Assembly: GCF_014171595.1 (NCBI RefSeq)
Contig: NZ_CP050451.1
Span: forward strand, 4,774,001-4,838,000
Direction of reading: 5' to 3'
DNA: 64,000 nt
Source: Massilia sp. Se16.2.3
Lineage (GTDB): Bacteria; Pseudomonadota; Gammaproteobacteria; Burkholderiales; Burkholderiaceae_D
How positions within the stretch are numbered: position 1 is the first letter of the stretch; each line of letters begins with the position of its first letter. Below the pieces are notes generated by a model, which saw only the letters and a list, made by a program, of their open reading frames with translations, was not told the DNA's origin and ran no database searches. Below are positions 9,633 through 18,302 of this stretch, piece by piece. Made by a program: the position numbers and the translations under genes.

Positions 9633-9661
9633 TATAGCAGTTCAATAACAATTGCTATAAT
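9633..9661 (+). promoter_or_regulatory. Inverted repeat overlapping a TATAAT box
   Basis: A perfect 7-base inverted repeat (TATAGCA at 9633-9639, TGCTATA at 9653-9659) overlaps a consensus -10 hexamer TATAAT at 9656-9661, upstream of the SGNH/acyltransferase cluster. No good -35 is present at the usual distance. The arrangement would suit a repressor or an activator covering the promoter; no regulator gene is adjacent. Confidence 0.4.
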
Positions 9662-9736
9662 TCAATTAATACCCCGATGCAATCTCTTTGCCATCGCTCG
9701 GGTGGATTTTCCCCGGACGAACAAGAAGATGCATCC

Positions 9737-10950
9737 ATGAAGAATCGGTCGCTGTCCATCGCGATAGCTGGCGTGGGCCTGCTGGCGGCTGGAGCGCTGC
9801 ACGCGGCCGGCCTCGGCACATGCCCACGGCTGGACGCGGATGGCGGGGCGGGCGGCAGCTTTACCGGACGACCACGTCCACGCCGGCATCCCCTGCATAC
9901 GCCCCCGGCCTGCGCATCGCGCTCTGGGGCGACAGCCTCAGCTCCTCGCGCGACTTCATCGGTGCCGCCCTCGACACTGCCGGCATCGCCAAGGGCGCCG
10001 TGGCGCCCTCTTTCATCCAGGCCGGCATTCCGGTGCCCGGCTTGCAGCTACCCGTGAAAGCCGCCTGTGCCAGCAAGGGTTGGCGCGTGGCCTACGCGCA
10101 CAAGGAAAAGCGCAGCCAGCCCGGATTTTCCAAGGGTTTTCTCAGCATGACAGCGGACAGCCCCGGCGAGACCATCGCGCTGGACCTGCGCGCGCCTGGA
10201 TCGTCGGCGCGGGTCAAGGCTGTGACCCTGCTCTACGAGAAACCCGCGCCGGACGCCTCGCTCATGCTGGCCGTGTCGGTCGACGGCGGTGCGGAAGAGT
10301 TCGTGTCGCTGAGCCGGCGCAACAGCTCGGTCCTGCGCATCGTGCCGGACGTGCCGCTGGCCACGATCAAGCTACGCGTGGTGTCGGGAAAGGTCACCGT
10401 GCACGGCTTTGCGCCCGTCTACGACAGCGCGCCCGCGCTGCTGCTCGATTCCTTCAGCGTGCCGGGTGGCTTGCTGCGCAGCTGGTCGAACACGGCCGCG
10501 GCGCATTTTTTTTCGGCGGCGCCGGAAGTGGCGGCCGACTACAACCTCGTCCTCGTCCAGTACGGCACCAACGAGGGCGCCGTTCCCAGCTTTTCGCGCA
10601 CGAATTACCTGAGCTACCTGCGCGAGAACCTGGGGCGCATGCGCAGCTTCTATCCACGCGCGCGCTGCATCCTGGTCGGCCCGCCGGACCGCGGCAATGC
10701 CGGCGGCGGCGGCGCGCTGAAATTCGCGAACGTGCATGCCCAGATCGCGTCGGCGCAGAAGCAGGTCGGGCTCGAGCACGGTTGTGCCTTCTGGGACTGG
10801 CAGGCGGCAATGGGCGGTCCTGGCAGCGCCGCGCGCTGGGCCGCGATGCAGCCGCCGCAGATGCAGCGCGACCTGACCCACCTGACGGCAAAAGGCTACC
10901 AGCTCAGCGGCCGCATGTTTGCCCAGGCGCTGCTGCTGAACAAGCACTGA
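9737..10950 (+). CDS. Secreted SGNH/GDSL esterase with inserted beta-sandwich domain (frameshift near N-terminus)
   Basis: About 404 residues. ATG 9737 starts a clear Sec signal peptide (MKNRSLSIAIAGVGLLAAG..HA), but in a frame that must shift by one missing base near 9830-9870 (a G4 run lies there) to join the main frame. SGNH blocks: LRIALWGDSLSS (nucleophile Ser), QYGTNEG (block III) and DLTHLTAKGY (catalytic Asp/His). About 150 residues between blocks I and III form a beta-rich insert containing VSVDGGAEE. That layout recalls peptidoglycan O-acetylesterase Ape1, which combines an SGNH fold with a carbohydrate-binding domain. It is clearly paralogous to the gene at 14081. Acetyl-ester hydrolysis or transfer on an envelope glycan is inferred. 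Confidence 0.75.
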
Positions 10951-11010
10951 ATCACGAACTGAATCACGAACTGAACCAAGAACCGAACGAAGAACCGAGC
11001 CGCTAGAGCC

Positions 11011-13184
11011 ATGTCCCATTCCCCGATCAATCAAGGCCACCCACGTTTCGCCGAACTCGACGGCCTGCGCGCGCTGGCGGTGGCATCCGTGATCCTGTTC
11101 CACTGCGATATCTCCGGGCTGTTCGACGCAGGCTTCCTCGGCGTGGACGTGTTCTTCGCGATCTCCGGCTTCATCATCACGGCCATGCTGGTCAAGGACT
11201 ACCGCGACAAGGGCGACTTCCGCTTTCGCGCGTTTTACTTTCGCCGCCTGAAGCGCCTGCTGCCGCCGGTGGTCGGCCTGGTGCTGCTGGCCACCGGCAC
11301 CGCGCTGGTGTCCGATGCGGCCTTCGCCGCCTTCCGCGCCGACGTTCCAGCCGCCCTGGCGTATTGGTCGAACGTGTGGCAGATCGTCGAGAAGCAGTCC
11401 TATTTCGACACCACGCCCCACGTGCTCAAGCACCTCTGGTCGCTGGCGGTGGAAGAGCAGTTCTACCTGGTGTGGCCGCCGCTGGCCTTTTTCGTCCTGA
11501 AGCGCCATGGCCCGAAAGCCACTGGCGTGTTCGCCCTCGCGCTGGCCTTCGCCAGTACCGCCTGGATGTGGTACGGCTATGACCCGGCCATCGGCAGCGA
11601 CGACCTGAACCGCCTGTACCTCGGCACCGATACCCACGCCATGGGCCTGTTCGCGGGCGCCGCGCTGGGCTGCTTCTGGAATCCCTGGGCGCGGCCCACG
11701 GCCAGCCCGCGTGCCCGCTGGGGCTGGCGCATCGCGGCCCTGGTGTCGCTTGGCGTGCTCACTTGCATGAGCGTGAGCCTGAACCCGACCAGTCCGGCCT
11801 TCTACCAGGGCGGTTTCCTGCTGGTGCCGCTGCTGACGGGCGTGGTGGCCTACTGCACCATGAACGACCGCCGCTTTTTTGTTTCGCGCCTGCTGCGCAC
11901 CGACCTCGCGCAGTGGCTGGGCTCGCGCTCCTATTCCCTCTACCTGGTCCATTGGCTGGTCTTCGTCTGGCTGCAGCTGCGTGGCCATGGCGACTTTTCC
12001 AATTGGGCGGTGCTGCTTGGCGCCCTGGCGGCGGTGGCCGGTTTGTCCGAACTGATGTACCGCTGGGTCGAGATGCCTTCGAAACGCTTCAACCCGCGCA
12101 GCCTCGACAACCGCCGCATGGCGGCCTGCGTGCTCGTCTACATGGGCTCGGCCTGGTCGATCTTCGCGATCACGCTGCTCCACGCGCCGGCGGCACCGGT
12201 CGTCGCCAGCGCGCCGGCGCCGACGAGCGAGGCCGCTGCGCCCGCCGCGCCCGTGGCGGGCGCGAACCTGCCGCCGCCGAACCCGAGGCCGCGCTTGACC
12301 CCGACGAGATGATCGCCGGCGGCGAAGACATCTTCGCCATCGGCGACTCGGTACTGCTGGGCGTGAAGCACCACCTGTCGAAAACCATTCCCGGCATCCG
12401 CGTCGACGCCCGGGTGGGACGGCAGGCGAGCCAGGGCCTGGAAGCGGTCAAGGCATGGCGCGCCAAGTCCGGCAAGGCCTCGACGGTCCTGCTGCACCTG
12501 GGGACGAACGGCTACATCAACGAAGCGCAGTTCCGCGCGCTGCTGGACGAGCTGGCGGACCGCAAGTCGGTCATCGTCATCAACGTGCGCGCGATCCGCC
12601 GCTGGACGGCGCCGAACAACGAGATGATCGCGCGCCTGGCGCCGCTCTACCCGAACGTGCACCTGATCGACTGGCATGCGCTGTCGGACGGCCATGCCGA
12701 GTTCTTCGTCAAGGATGGGATCCACCTGACGACCAAGGGCATGCGCGCGCTGACCGCGCAAATCAAGACTGCCACCGGCGGCGAAGTCATCGTGCCGGAG
12801 GAACGCGCTACAATGTTGGCTAAAGGAAATGGCGGCGAGCGTGAGCGTGGGGAGGCAGACAGGTCTGCCAAGGCCGGCAAGGCGCATGCTGCCGACGCGT
12901 CAAGGGAAGCCACGGCGGAGAAATCGACCGGCCACGCGGCTGAGCAAGCGCCGGACAAGCCATCCGAAACATCACCCGAGAAGCCGGCTGACAAGGCCGC
13001 CGAGAAGCCGGCCGACAAGGCGGCATCGGCACACGAAGCGCCTGCCGTCGCGCCACCCGAAGCCGCGAACGGCGGTGAGGCGGCAACGGAAGCGCCACCC
13101 GCCTCCCCCCTGCGCCCCACCTGCCGCAGCCTCGATAGCGGCAGCCGGGGTGCCGGGGTGCCGGCAAGCGGGTGGTCTGACTAA
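11011..13184 (+). CDS. Acyltransferase-3/SGNH fusion, OafA/OatA type (frameshifted)
   Basis: About 724 residues. The N-terminal 390 residues are an acyltransferase-3 membrane domain of about ten helices: RFAELDGLRALAV, FHCD, GFLGVDVFFAISGFII, and RxFYFRRLKRLLPP. These proteins pass acetyl groups across the membrane. After a Pro/Ala linker comes an extracytoplasmic SGNH domain: FAIGDSVLLG, LLHLGTNG and DGIHLTTKGM. This is the architecture of OatA and OafA-type O-acetyltransferases. The frame breaks near 12263; one added base joins the halves (linker EPAAAEPEAALDPDEM). The last 115 residues are a repetitive Ala/Lys/Pro/Glu tail (KPADKAAEKPADKAA). It follows the SGNH esterase by 60 bases and is followed 19 bases later by a transglycosylase. 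Confidence 0.85.
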
Positions 13185-13203
13185 TTATTTGTGAAGGAGT
13201 GCC

Positions 13204-13962
13204 ATGACTGCGATACGTGGCTTATTGACGCTCGTGAGAGTGGTGGGCGTGCTGGCGCTGGCGCTGGTGCTGTATGCCTGGGTCTATCCCGAGCAGCTGG
13301 GCAAGTGGATCGGCGCGGCGAGCAGCGAACCTGCCGTACCGGTAGCGGCGGTCGCACCCGCCGTGCCCGCCGCATCCGTGCCGGCCCAGGCTGCCCTGGC
13401 AGCTACTGGCCCGGCCGCGCCCCCGGTGGCGGCACCGGCACCGGAACCGGCCAAGCCGGCCGTCCCGCCGCCCCCGCCCGTCCCTTCGGTCCAGCTGTCG
13501 AAGTCCCAGGCCGCCATGGCCCAGTGGCTGGGCCTGAAATACCGCGTCTCGCCGGCGGCGATCGGCGCATTGATCGCCGAAGCGGACAAACTGTCGAAGT
13601 CCTACCGCCTCTCGCCCAACCTGATCATCGCGGTGATGGCCATCGAATCGAATTTTCACCCCTACATCCAGAGCGAGGCCGGTGCCCAGGGCCTGATGCA
13701 GGTGATGCCGCGCATCCACGCGAAGCGCTACCAAAAATATGGCGGCAAATCCAGCTTCATCGATCCGATCGTCAGCCTGAAGGTGGGCGCGGAGATCCTG
13801 CGCGATTGCGTCAAGCTCAAGGGCTCCGAAACCGAGGCGCTGCGTTTCTATTTCGGTGGCGGCGCGTCCAGCGACGCCTATATCGACAAGGTGCGCGCGG
13901 AGCAGCGCCGCCTGAACCAGGTGGCGGCCGGGGCACGCGTGCCGGTCGATGCGGCGCCCTGA
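13204..13962 (+). CDS. Membrane-anchored lytic transglycosylase, SLT domain (GH23)
   Basis: 252 residues. One N-terminal membrane helix (about 8-26), a Pro/Ala-rich periplasmic linker (about 43-97), then an SLT domain (about 105-235). The catalytic Glu is E148 in AVMAIESNFHP, followed by the diagnostic SEAGAQGLMQVMP block and a late aromatic motif ALRFYFGGGASSDAYIDKV. It cleaves the MurNAc-GlcNAc bond of peptidoglycan, forming 1,6-anhydroMurNAc. GAAGGAG sits five bases before ATG 13204. Its place between an O-acetyltransferase and an SGNH esterase matters because 6-O-acetyl MurNAc is known to block lytic transglycosylases. Confidence 0.9.
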   Translation: MTAIRGLLTLVRVVGVLALALVLYAWVYPEQLGKWIGAASSEPAVPVAAVAPAVPAASVPAQAALAATGPAAPPVAAPAPEPAKPAVPPPPPVPSVQLSKSQAAMAQWLGLKYRVSPAAIGALIAEADKLSKSYRLSPNLIIAVMAIESNFHPYIQSEAGAQGLMQVMPRIHAKRYQKYGGKSSFIDPIVSLKVGAEILRDCVKLKGSETEALRFYFGGGASSDAYIDKVRAEQRRLNQVAAGARVPVDAAP

Positions 13963-14080
13963 GCGGCCCGGGCTGCACCACAGGGCATAATAACCCTGGC
14001 GCCGCCCGCCTGGCGGCTTGACGCTTTCGCCTGAATTTCTTTCATCTTTCGCCCGGCAATGCCGGCGCACGGAGGCTGCC

Positions 14081-15538
14081 ATGCGCATCCCGGTTTTCCT
14101 GACCCTGTTTGCAGCCGTGGCGCTGCCTGTCGACGCCAATGCCCGGGAGGCGCCTGCCGTCATGCAGCTGGCCGTGCGCGCGGGTGCCAATGTGCAGCCG
14201 CTCGCCTGCGAGAAGAAGCCGGCACTCGTACGGCCCGCGGCGGAACCGAACCCGGATCCGCTCGAGATCCCCAGCGAAGACATGCTCGACGAACTCCCGG
14301 CGCCCCCACTGGACGTGCCCACCGCCGCGAACTCGCCCCTGTCCTCGCTGCGCGCGCTGCCCTCGAACGAGGGCTTTCGCATCGCCATCTGGGGCGACAG
14401 CCACCTGGCCGCGAATTTCTTCACCGAAGAGCTGGCAAAGCTCCTCAAGATCCCGGGCGACGCCCTGCCGAACCTGCTGATCCCGGCAAACATGGGCAAG
14501 GCCGGCGTGCGCCTGCCGCTGCGCCAGTCCTGCGTGTCCCCGCAATGGAAGTATGAACCCGTCTATGTCAGCGGCGAGGGGACGACGGCGCCCGGCCCGG
14601 GGCTGGTGAACATGGTCAGCGACCAGGCCGGCGCCACGCTGGCCTGGGATGTGCGCAAGGACGCGCAGTCGCCCGGCTACGAACGGGTACGCGTCCTCTA
14701 CCAGCAGACCGAGGCGCCGATGCTAGTGGCCGTCAGCGTCGACGGCGGAGCGGAACAGGAAGTGACGCTGCAGCAGAAGGCCGGCCCGGCCGTGCTGGAA
14801 CTCGCGGCCGACGCGCCGCTGGCGCAGGTGCGCCTGCGCCTGGTCGATGGGCGCCTGCGCTTTCACGGCCTGGAACTGGCGTCCGCGCAATCGAAGCCCT
14901 ACGTGCTGGATGTCTTCGGCTATCCCGGCGCCACCGCCGCCAGCTGGAGGAGCGCCAACCAGGACTACCTGCGCGCCTGGTTCGCGCAGCGCCAGTACCA
15001 GCTGGTCATGCTCGAATTCGGCACCAACGAAGGCAACGTCAAACCCTTCGACCTGGCGGCCTACCGCAAGATGCTGACCGAATCGGTACGCAACATGAAG
15101 GCCACCTTCCCGACGGCGGCCTGCGTGCTGATCGGGCCGGGCGACCGCGGCGTGCTGGTACCGCGTTCGTTGAACGTGCGTCGAAAAGGCGCGGGCGCGG
15201 ACAGGAAAGCGGGCAAGAAGGCAGGGAAAAAAGCGGCGCGGATTGCGGCGGCCAAGGGCGCGAAAAGCGGCAGGAAACGCGCGGCGGTCGACCTGTTCCA
15301 GTATTCGACCATCCACGCCGCCATCAACCGCGTGCAGGCCGAAGTGGCACAAGATGCCGGCTGCCTGGCCTGGAGCATGCAGGACGCGATGGGTGGACCG
15401 GGCCGCGCCTACGGGTGGGCGCAGCAGTCGCCGGCGCTGATGTCGAAGGACCTGATCCACTTCACGGTGGCCGGCTACCGGCGCCTGGCGCAGGAATTTG
15501 CCAAGGACATGGGCTGGACGGACGCGCCGGCGCCGTGA
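14081..15538 (+). CDS. Second secreted SGNH/GDSL esterase, paralogue of the gene at 9737
   Basis: 485 residues with a signal peptide (MRIPVFLTLFAAVALPVDANA). SGNH blocks: FRIAIWGDSHLAA, LEFGTNEGNVKPF and DLIHFTVAGYR. It shares the inserted beta-sandwich with the first esterase (VLY...MLVAVSVDGGAEQEVTL, then FGYPGA-AASW), so the two arose by duplication around the acyltransferase and transglycosylase genes. Unusual feature: about 38 residues between blocks III and V (nucleotides about 15180-15290) are extremely rich in Lys, Arg and Ala (RKAGKKAGKKAARIAAAKG), resembling histone-H1-like tails; this could bind polyanions such as teichoic-like polymers or LPS. The start at 14081 has GGAGG eight bases upstream. 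Gap 15539-15815 holds nothing I recognise. Confidence 0.85.
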   Translation: MRIPVFLTLFAAVALPVDANAREAPAVMQLAVRAGANVQPLACEKKPALVRPAAEPNPDPLEIPSEDMLDELPAPPLDVPTAANSPLSSLRALPSNEGFRIAIWGDSHLAANFFTEELAKLLKIPGDALPNLLIPANMGKAGVRLPLRQSCVSPQWKYEPVYVSGEGTTAPGPGLVNMVSDQAGATLAWDVRKDAQSPGYERVRVLYQQTEAPMLVAVSVDGGAEQEVTLQQKAGPAVLELAADAPLAQVRLRLVDGRLRFHGLELASAQSKPYVLDVFGYPGATAASWRSANQDYLRAWFAQRQYQLVMLEFGTNEGNVKPFDLAAYRKMLTESVRNMKATFPTAACVLIGPGDRGVLVPRSLNVRRKGAGADRKAGKKAGKKAARIAAAKGAKSGRKRAAVDLFQYSTIHAAINRVQAEVAQDAGCLAWSMQDAMGGPGRAYGWAQQSPALMSKDLIHFTVAGYRRLAQEFAKDMGWTDAPAP

Positions 15539-15815
15539 CTGGCGTTCGCCGGTGGCTTGTCCGCCCGGTCGATCGCACGAGGCCTGCGTTCCGTCACCAG
15601 TCTTCCCTCCTCCGGGAAGCATGTACTGACAATCGCGGGCGCGCATGACGACAAGTATCGATATGCATTTGAAGAACGGTATGTAAAGATAGTAATACGT
15701 TCGTTCGCTGGCCCGAGGGCCGTGCGTTAGCGTGGTGATTTCACGCCGCACGAACCCGCATGGCCGCACCGCCATTCCACTTCGCTGTTCGTTGGCACTT
15801 TACCGAGGATGCACG

Positions 15816-17234
15816 ATGAATTTGCCCGGAAAACGCCTTGCCCTGCTGTTTGCCGCCTCCCTGCTGTCGAACACGCTCCACGCGCAATCGCCTGCCCTGA
15901 CGCCGGTGCAAAAGGATTTCCGGGCCATCTACCAGGAACTGGTGGAAATCAACACGACCAACTCCAGCGGCAGCTGCACCAACGCGGTGACGGCCATGGC
16001 GGCCCGGCTCAAGGCCGGTGGCTACAGCGATGCCGACATGCAGATCATCGTGCCGCCGGACGGTCCGACGAAGGGCAACCTGGTCGCGCGGCTCAAGGGC
16101 AGCGGCGCCAGCAAACCGCTGCTGCTGCTGGCCCATGTCGACGTGGTCGAGGCCAAGCGCGCCGACTGGGTACGCGATCCCTTCAAGCTGATCGAGGAAA
16201 ACGGCGTGTTCTACGCGCGCGGCGCGTCCGACGACAAGGCGATGGCGGCGGCCTTCGTGGAAAACATGATCCGCTACAAGCGCGAGCGCCCTGCTTTCAA
16301 GCGCGACATCATCCTCGCCCTCACCTGCGACGAAGAGATCGTTCCCTCCAGGTTCAATGGCCTGGCCTACCTGCTGCGCAACCACCGCAAGCTGATCGAC
16401 GCCGAACTGGCCCTGAACGAGGGCGGCAGCGGCTATCTCGACAAGGACGAAAAGCCGGTGCGCCTGAGCATCCAGGTCGGCGAGCGCGTCACCCAGAACT
16501 ACCAGCTGGAAGTGACCAATCCGGGCGGCCACAGCGCCCGTGCGCCGCGCGAGAATGCGATCTACCGCCTGGCCGATGGCCTGGCCCGGCTCGAGCGTTT
16601 CGATTTCCCCTTCACGCTCTCGCCGGTGACCCGCGCCTTCTACGAGCAGATGGCGCAGATCGAAAAGGGGCAAACGGCGGCCGACATGAAGGCGATCCTG
16701 CGCACTCCGCCGGATCGCGACGCCCTCGAACGCCTGTACGCCCTCAATCCGGAACACAACTCCACCGTGCGCACCACCTGCGTCGCCACGATGGTCGATG
16801 CCGGCCATGCCCCCAACGCCCTCGCCCAGCGCGCCCGCGCCAACGTCAACTGCCGCATCCTGCCCGGCGAACCGGTCGATTCGGTGCGCGCGACGCTGGT
16901 GCGCGTGCTGGCCGACGACAAGATCACCGTCACGCCGGTGGGCGAAGCCGACCTGGCGCCCTCGCCGCCGCTGACGCCCACGATCATGGGACCGGTCAAG
17001 GCGGTCGCCAACGAGATGTGGCCGGGCGTGCCCGTCGTCCCGACCATGCTCGTGGCCACCTCCGACGGCCGCTACCTCAACAACGCCGGCATCTGGACCT
17101 ATGGGATCAGCGGCATGTTCGTCGGCGTCGAGGGTAACGGCATCCATGGGCTGGATGAACATATCCGGGTGAAGTCGCTCTACGACGGGGTCGAATTCCT
17201 GTACCGCCTGGGCAAGCGGCTGGGCCAGCAATAA
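15816..17234 (+). CDS. Secreted M20-family zinc peptidase
   Basis: 472 residues. A signal peptide (LALLFAASLLSNTLHAQ) precedes an M20 peptidase. Visible metal-site motifs are LLLAHVDVV (His and Asp), GASDDKA (bridging Asp), LTCDEEI (catalytic Glu-Glu) and the late HGLDE. A lid domain with GGHSARAPRENAIYRLADGL lies in the middle. Such enzymes remove residues from peptides or hydrolyse N-acyl amino acids; the exact substrate is unclear. The start at 15816 follows CGAGGATGCACG, giving an SD, and puts the signal peptide at the N-terminus. Transcribed alone, convergent with the DUF3592 gene. Confidence 0.88.
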   Translation: MNLPGKRLALLFAASLLSNTLHAQSPALTPVQKDFRAIYQELVEINTTNSSGSCTNAVTAMAARLKAGGYSDADMQIIVPPDGPTKGNLVARLKGSGASKPLLLLAHVDVVEAKRADWVRDPFKLIEENGVFYARGASDDKAMAAAFVENMIRYKRERPAFKRDIILALTCDEEIVPSRFNGLAYLLRNHRKLIDAELALNEGGSGYLDKDEKPVRLSIQVGERVTQNYQLEVTNPGGHSARAPRENAIYRLADGLARLERFDFPFTLSPVTRAFYEQMAQIEKGQTAADMKAILRTPPDRDALERLYALNPEHNSTVRTTCVATMVDAGHAPNALAQRARANVNCRILPGEPVDSVRATLVRVLADDKITVTPVGEADLAPSPPLTPTIMGPVKAVANEMWPGVPVVPTMLVATSDGRYLNNAGIWTYGISGMFVGVEGNGIHGLDEHIRVKSLYDGVEFLYRLGKRLGQQ

Positions 17235-17251
17235 GCGCCGCTTGAACCTAT

Positions 17252-17291
17252 CCCGGTTGCGGTAGCCGGAGAAGCCGGAACCGCAACGGGG
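17252..17291. terminator. Stem-loop between convergent genes
   Basis: CCCGGTTGCGGT (17252-17263) pairs with ACCGCAACGGGG (17280-17291), with one mismatch, between the convergent M20 peptidase and DUF3592 genes. There is no long T tract, so termination strength is uncertain; it could serve both directions. Confidence 0.5.
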
Positions 17292-17293
17292 AG

Positions 17294-17770
17294 TCAGGCT
17301 TTCCTGGTAGCGACCACCCAGCCATACAGCGAACCCGCAAACAGGCTTGCCGCCATCAGCGTAATGAGAATGGTCCCGTTCCCCCACCTGCGGATGAGTA
17401 CCGAAAACGCAGGGCGTTTGACGCTGTAATAGACCAGGACGCGGTTATCTCCCAGGTACAGCGGTGTCTGATCAATGGACCCGCATTGGTCGCCCAGGAC
17501 ATATCGATCGCCGTGATACACAATGCCTTTGACGGTGTACTGGTAGCGTACCCATTGTTCGGTTTGCTTACGCCGACCGCAGCGGGACTGGCCCGCATCC
17601 AGGATCAGGCCCTGGGCCGTTTCGTATTGCATGAAGGGGCGAAACCCTTGCGCGTAGAACCCGCCCCAATACCATCCCATGCTCGCCAGGATGGCGGCCG
17701 CAAAGACCAGACAGAAGCCGCCGCGGGCTCCCTGATACTGTTTTTTCCTGCTCAAGCTTGCCCCTTGCAT
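17294..17770 (-). CDS. DUF3592-type membrane protein
   Basis: 158 residues with one hydrophobic helix near the N-terminus (about 19-38) and one near the C-terminus (about 132-151). The segment between them is extracytoplasmic (VRYQYTVKGIVYHGDRYVLGD, then VLVYYSVKRPAFSVL), the pattern of DUF3592 proteins: Y-x-Y-x-V-x-G-x-x-Y followed by V-Y-Y. Function unknown. The upstream gene (17777-18175) ends six bases before this ATG, so the two form a small operon. Confidence 0.75.
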   Translation of the reverse strand: MQGASLSRKKQYQGARGGFCLVFAAAILASMGWYWGGFYAQGFRPFMQYETAQGLILDAGQSRCGRRKQTEQWVRYQYTVKGIVYHGDRYVLGDQCGSIDQTPLYLGDNRVLVYYSVKRPAFSVLIRRWGNGTILITLMAASLFAGSLYGWVVATRKA

Positions 17771-17776
17771 CAGGCC

Positions 17777-18175
17777 CTACTGCCAGAACTTCCACCACGG
17801 CTTGCCGGTATTGGCCAGATCGGAAGCAGCAGTGTGCCGCTCGGCGACCGACTCCGCACGCTCGAACTTGACATCGAATGACCAGCTGTTCTCGTGGCGG
17901 GAATAGGCGACGACCGCCTTGTCCCAGGTATCGCCTGCCTGGCGCATGGCCACGTAGAAGTCTTCGCACAGTTGGCGCAAGGCCTCGCTCATCTGGGCTT
18001 TTTCTTCGCTGTCGCTGTTTTTCAATGCATAGTTGAGATAGGCGCCGTTACAGGTAATGGTCAGCTCACCCTTGTTCCAGCTCGCGGGGGAACACCGGAT
18101 CGCCTCGCCGACGAGCGACTCAAGGATGGGTGTGTAGCGATCGAATTTGTCGGTCATGCGGTTCGAGGTCGTCAT
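17777..18175 (-). CDS. Small soluble protein, possibly YezG/immunity-like
   Basis: 132 residues, no signal or membrane segment. The end of the domain contains NSWSFDVKFERAESV, reminiscent of the YezG/DUF600 group of antitoxin and immunity proteins, and the C-terminus closes with GKPWWKFWQ. The similarity is weak and no toxin gene is next to it, so this is only a suggestion. First gene of a two-gene operon with the DUF3592 protein. An in-frame ATG six codons in is an alternative start. Confidence 0.6.
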   Translation of the reverse strand: MTTSNRMTDKFDRYTPILESLVGEAIRCSPASWNKGELTITCNGAYLNYALKNSDSEEKAQMSEALRQLCEDFYVAMRQAGDTWDKAVVAYSRHENSWSFDVKFERAESVAERHTAASDLANTGKPWWKFWQ

Positions 18176-18302
18176 GGATAAAGTGCATGCGTGTTGGCGT
18201 CACGGTCCCGCCAGCTGCCCAGTGTACTGGATGTGATACCGGCGATGACATCCAATGCATGCGGTTCAGCACAATAAACACGCACAGCAAACTGTCCAGC
18301 AC

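Noticed and set aside
10372..12183. 603-codon minus-strand open frame
   Set aside because: Antisense to the SGNH esterase and acyltransferase; no domain or ribosome site.
15741..17387. 548-codon minus-strand open frame
   Set aside because: Antisense to the M20 peptidase.
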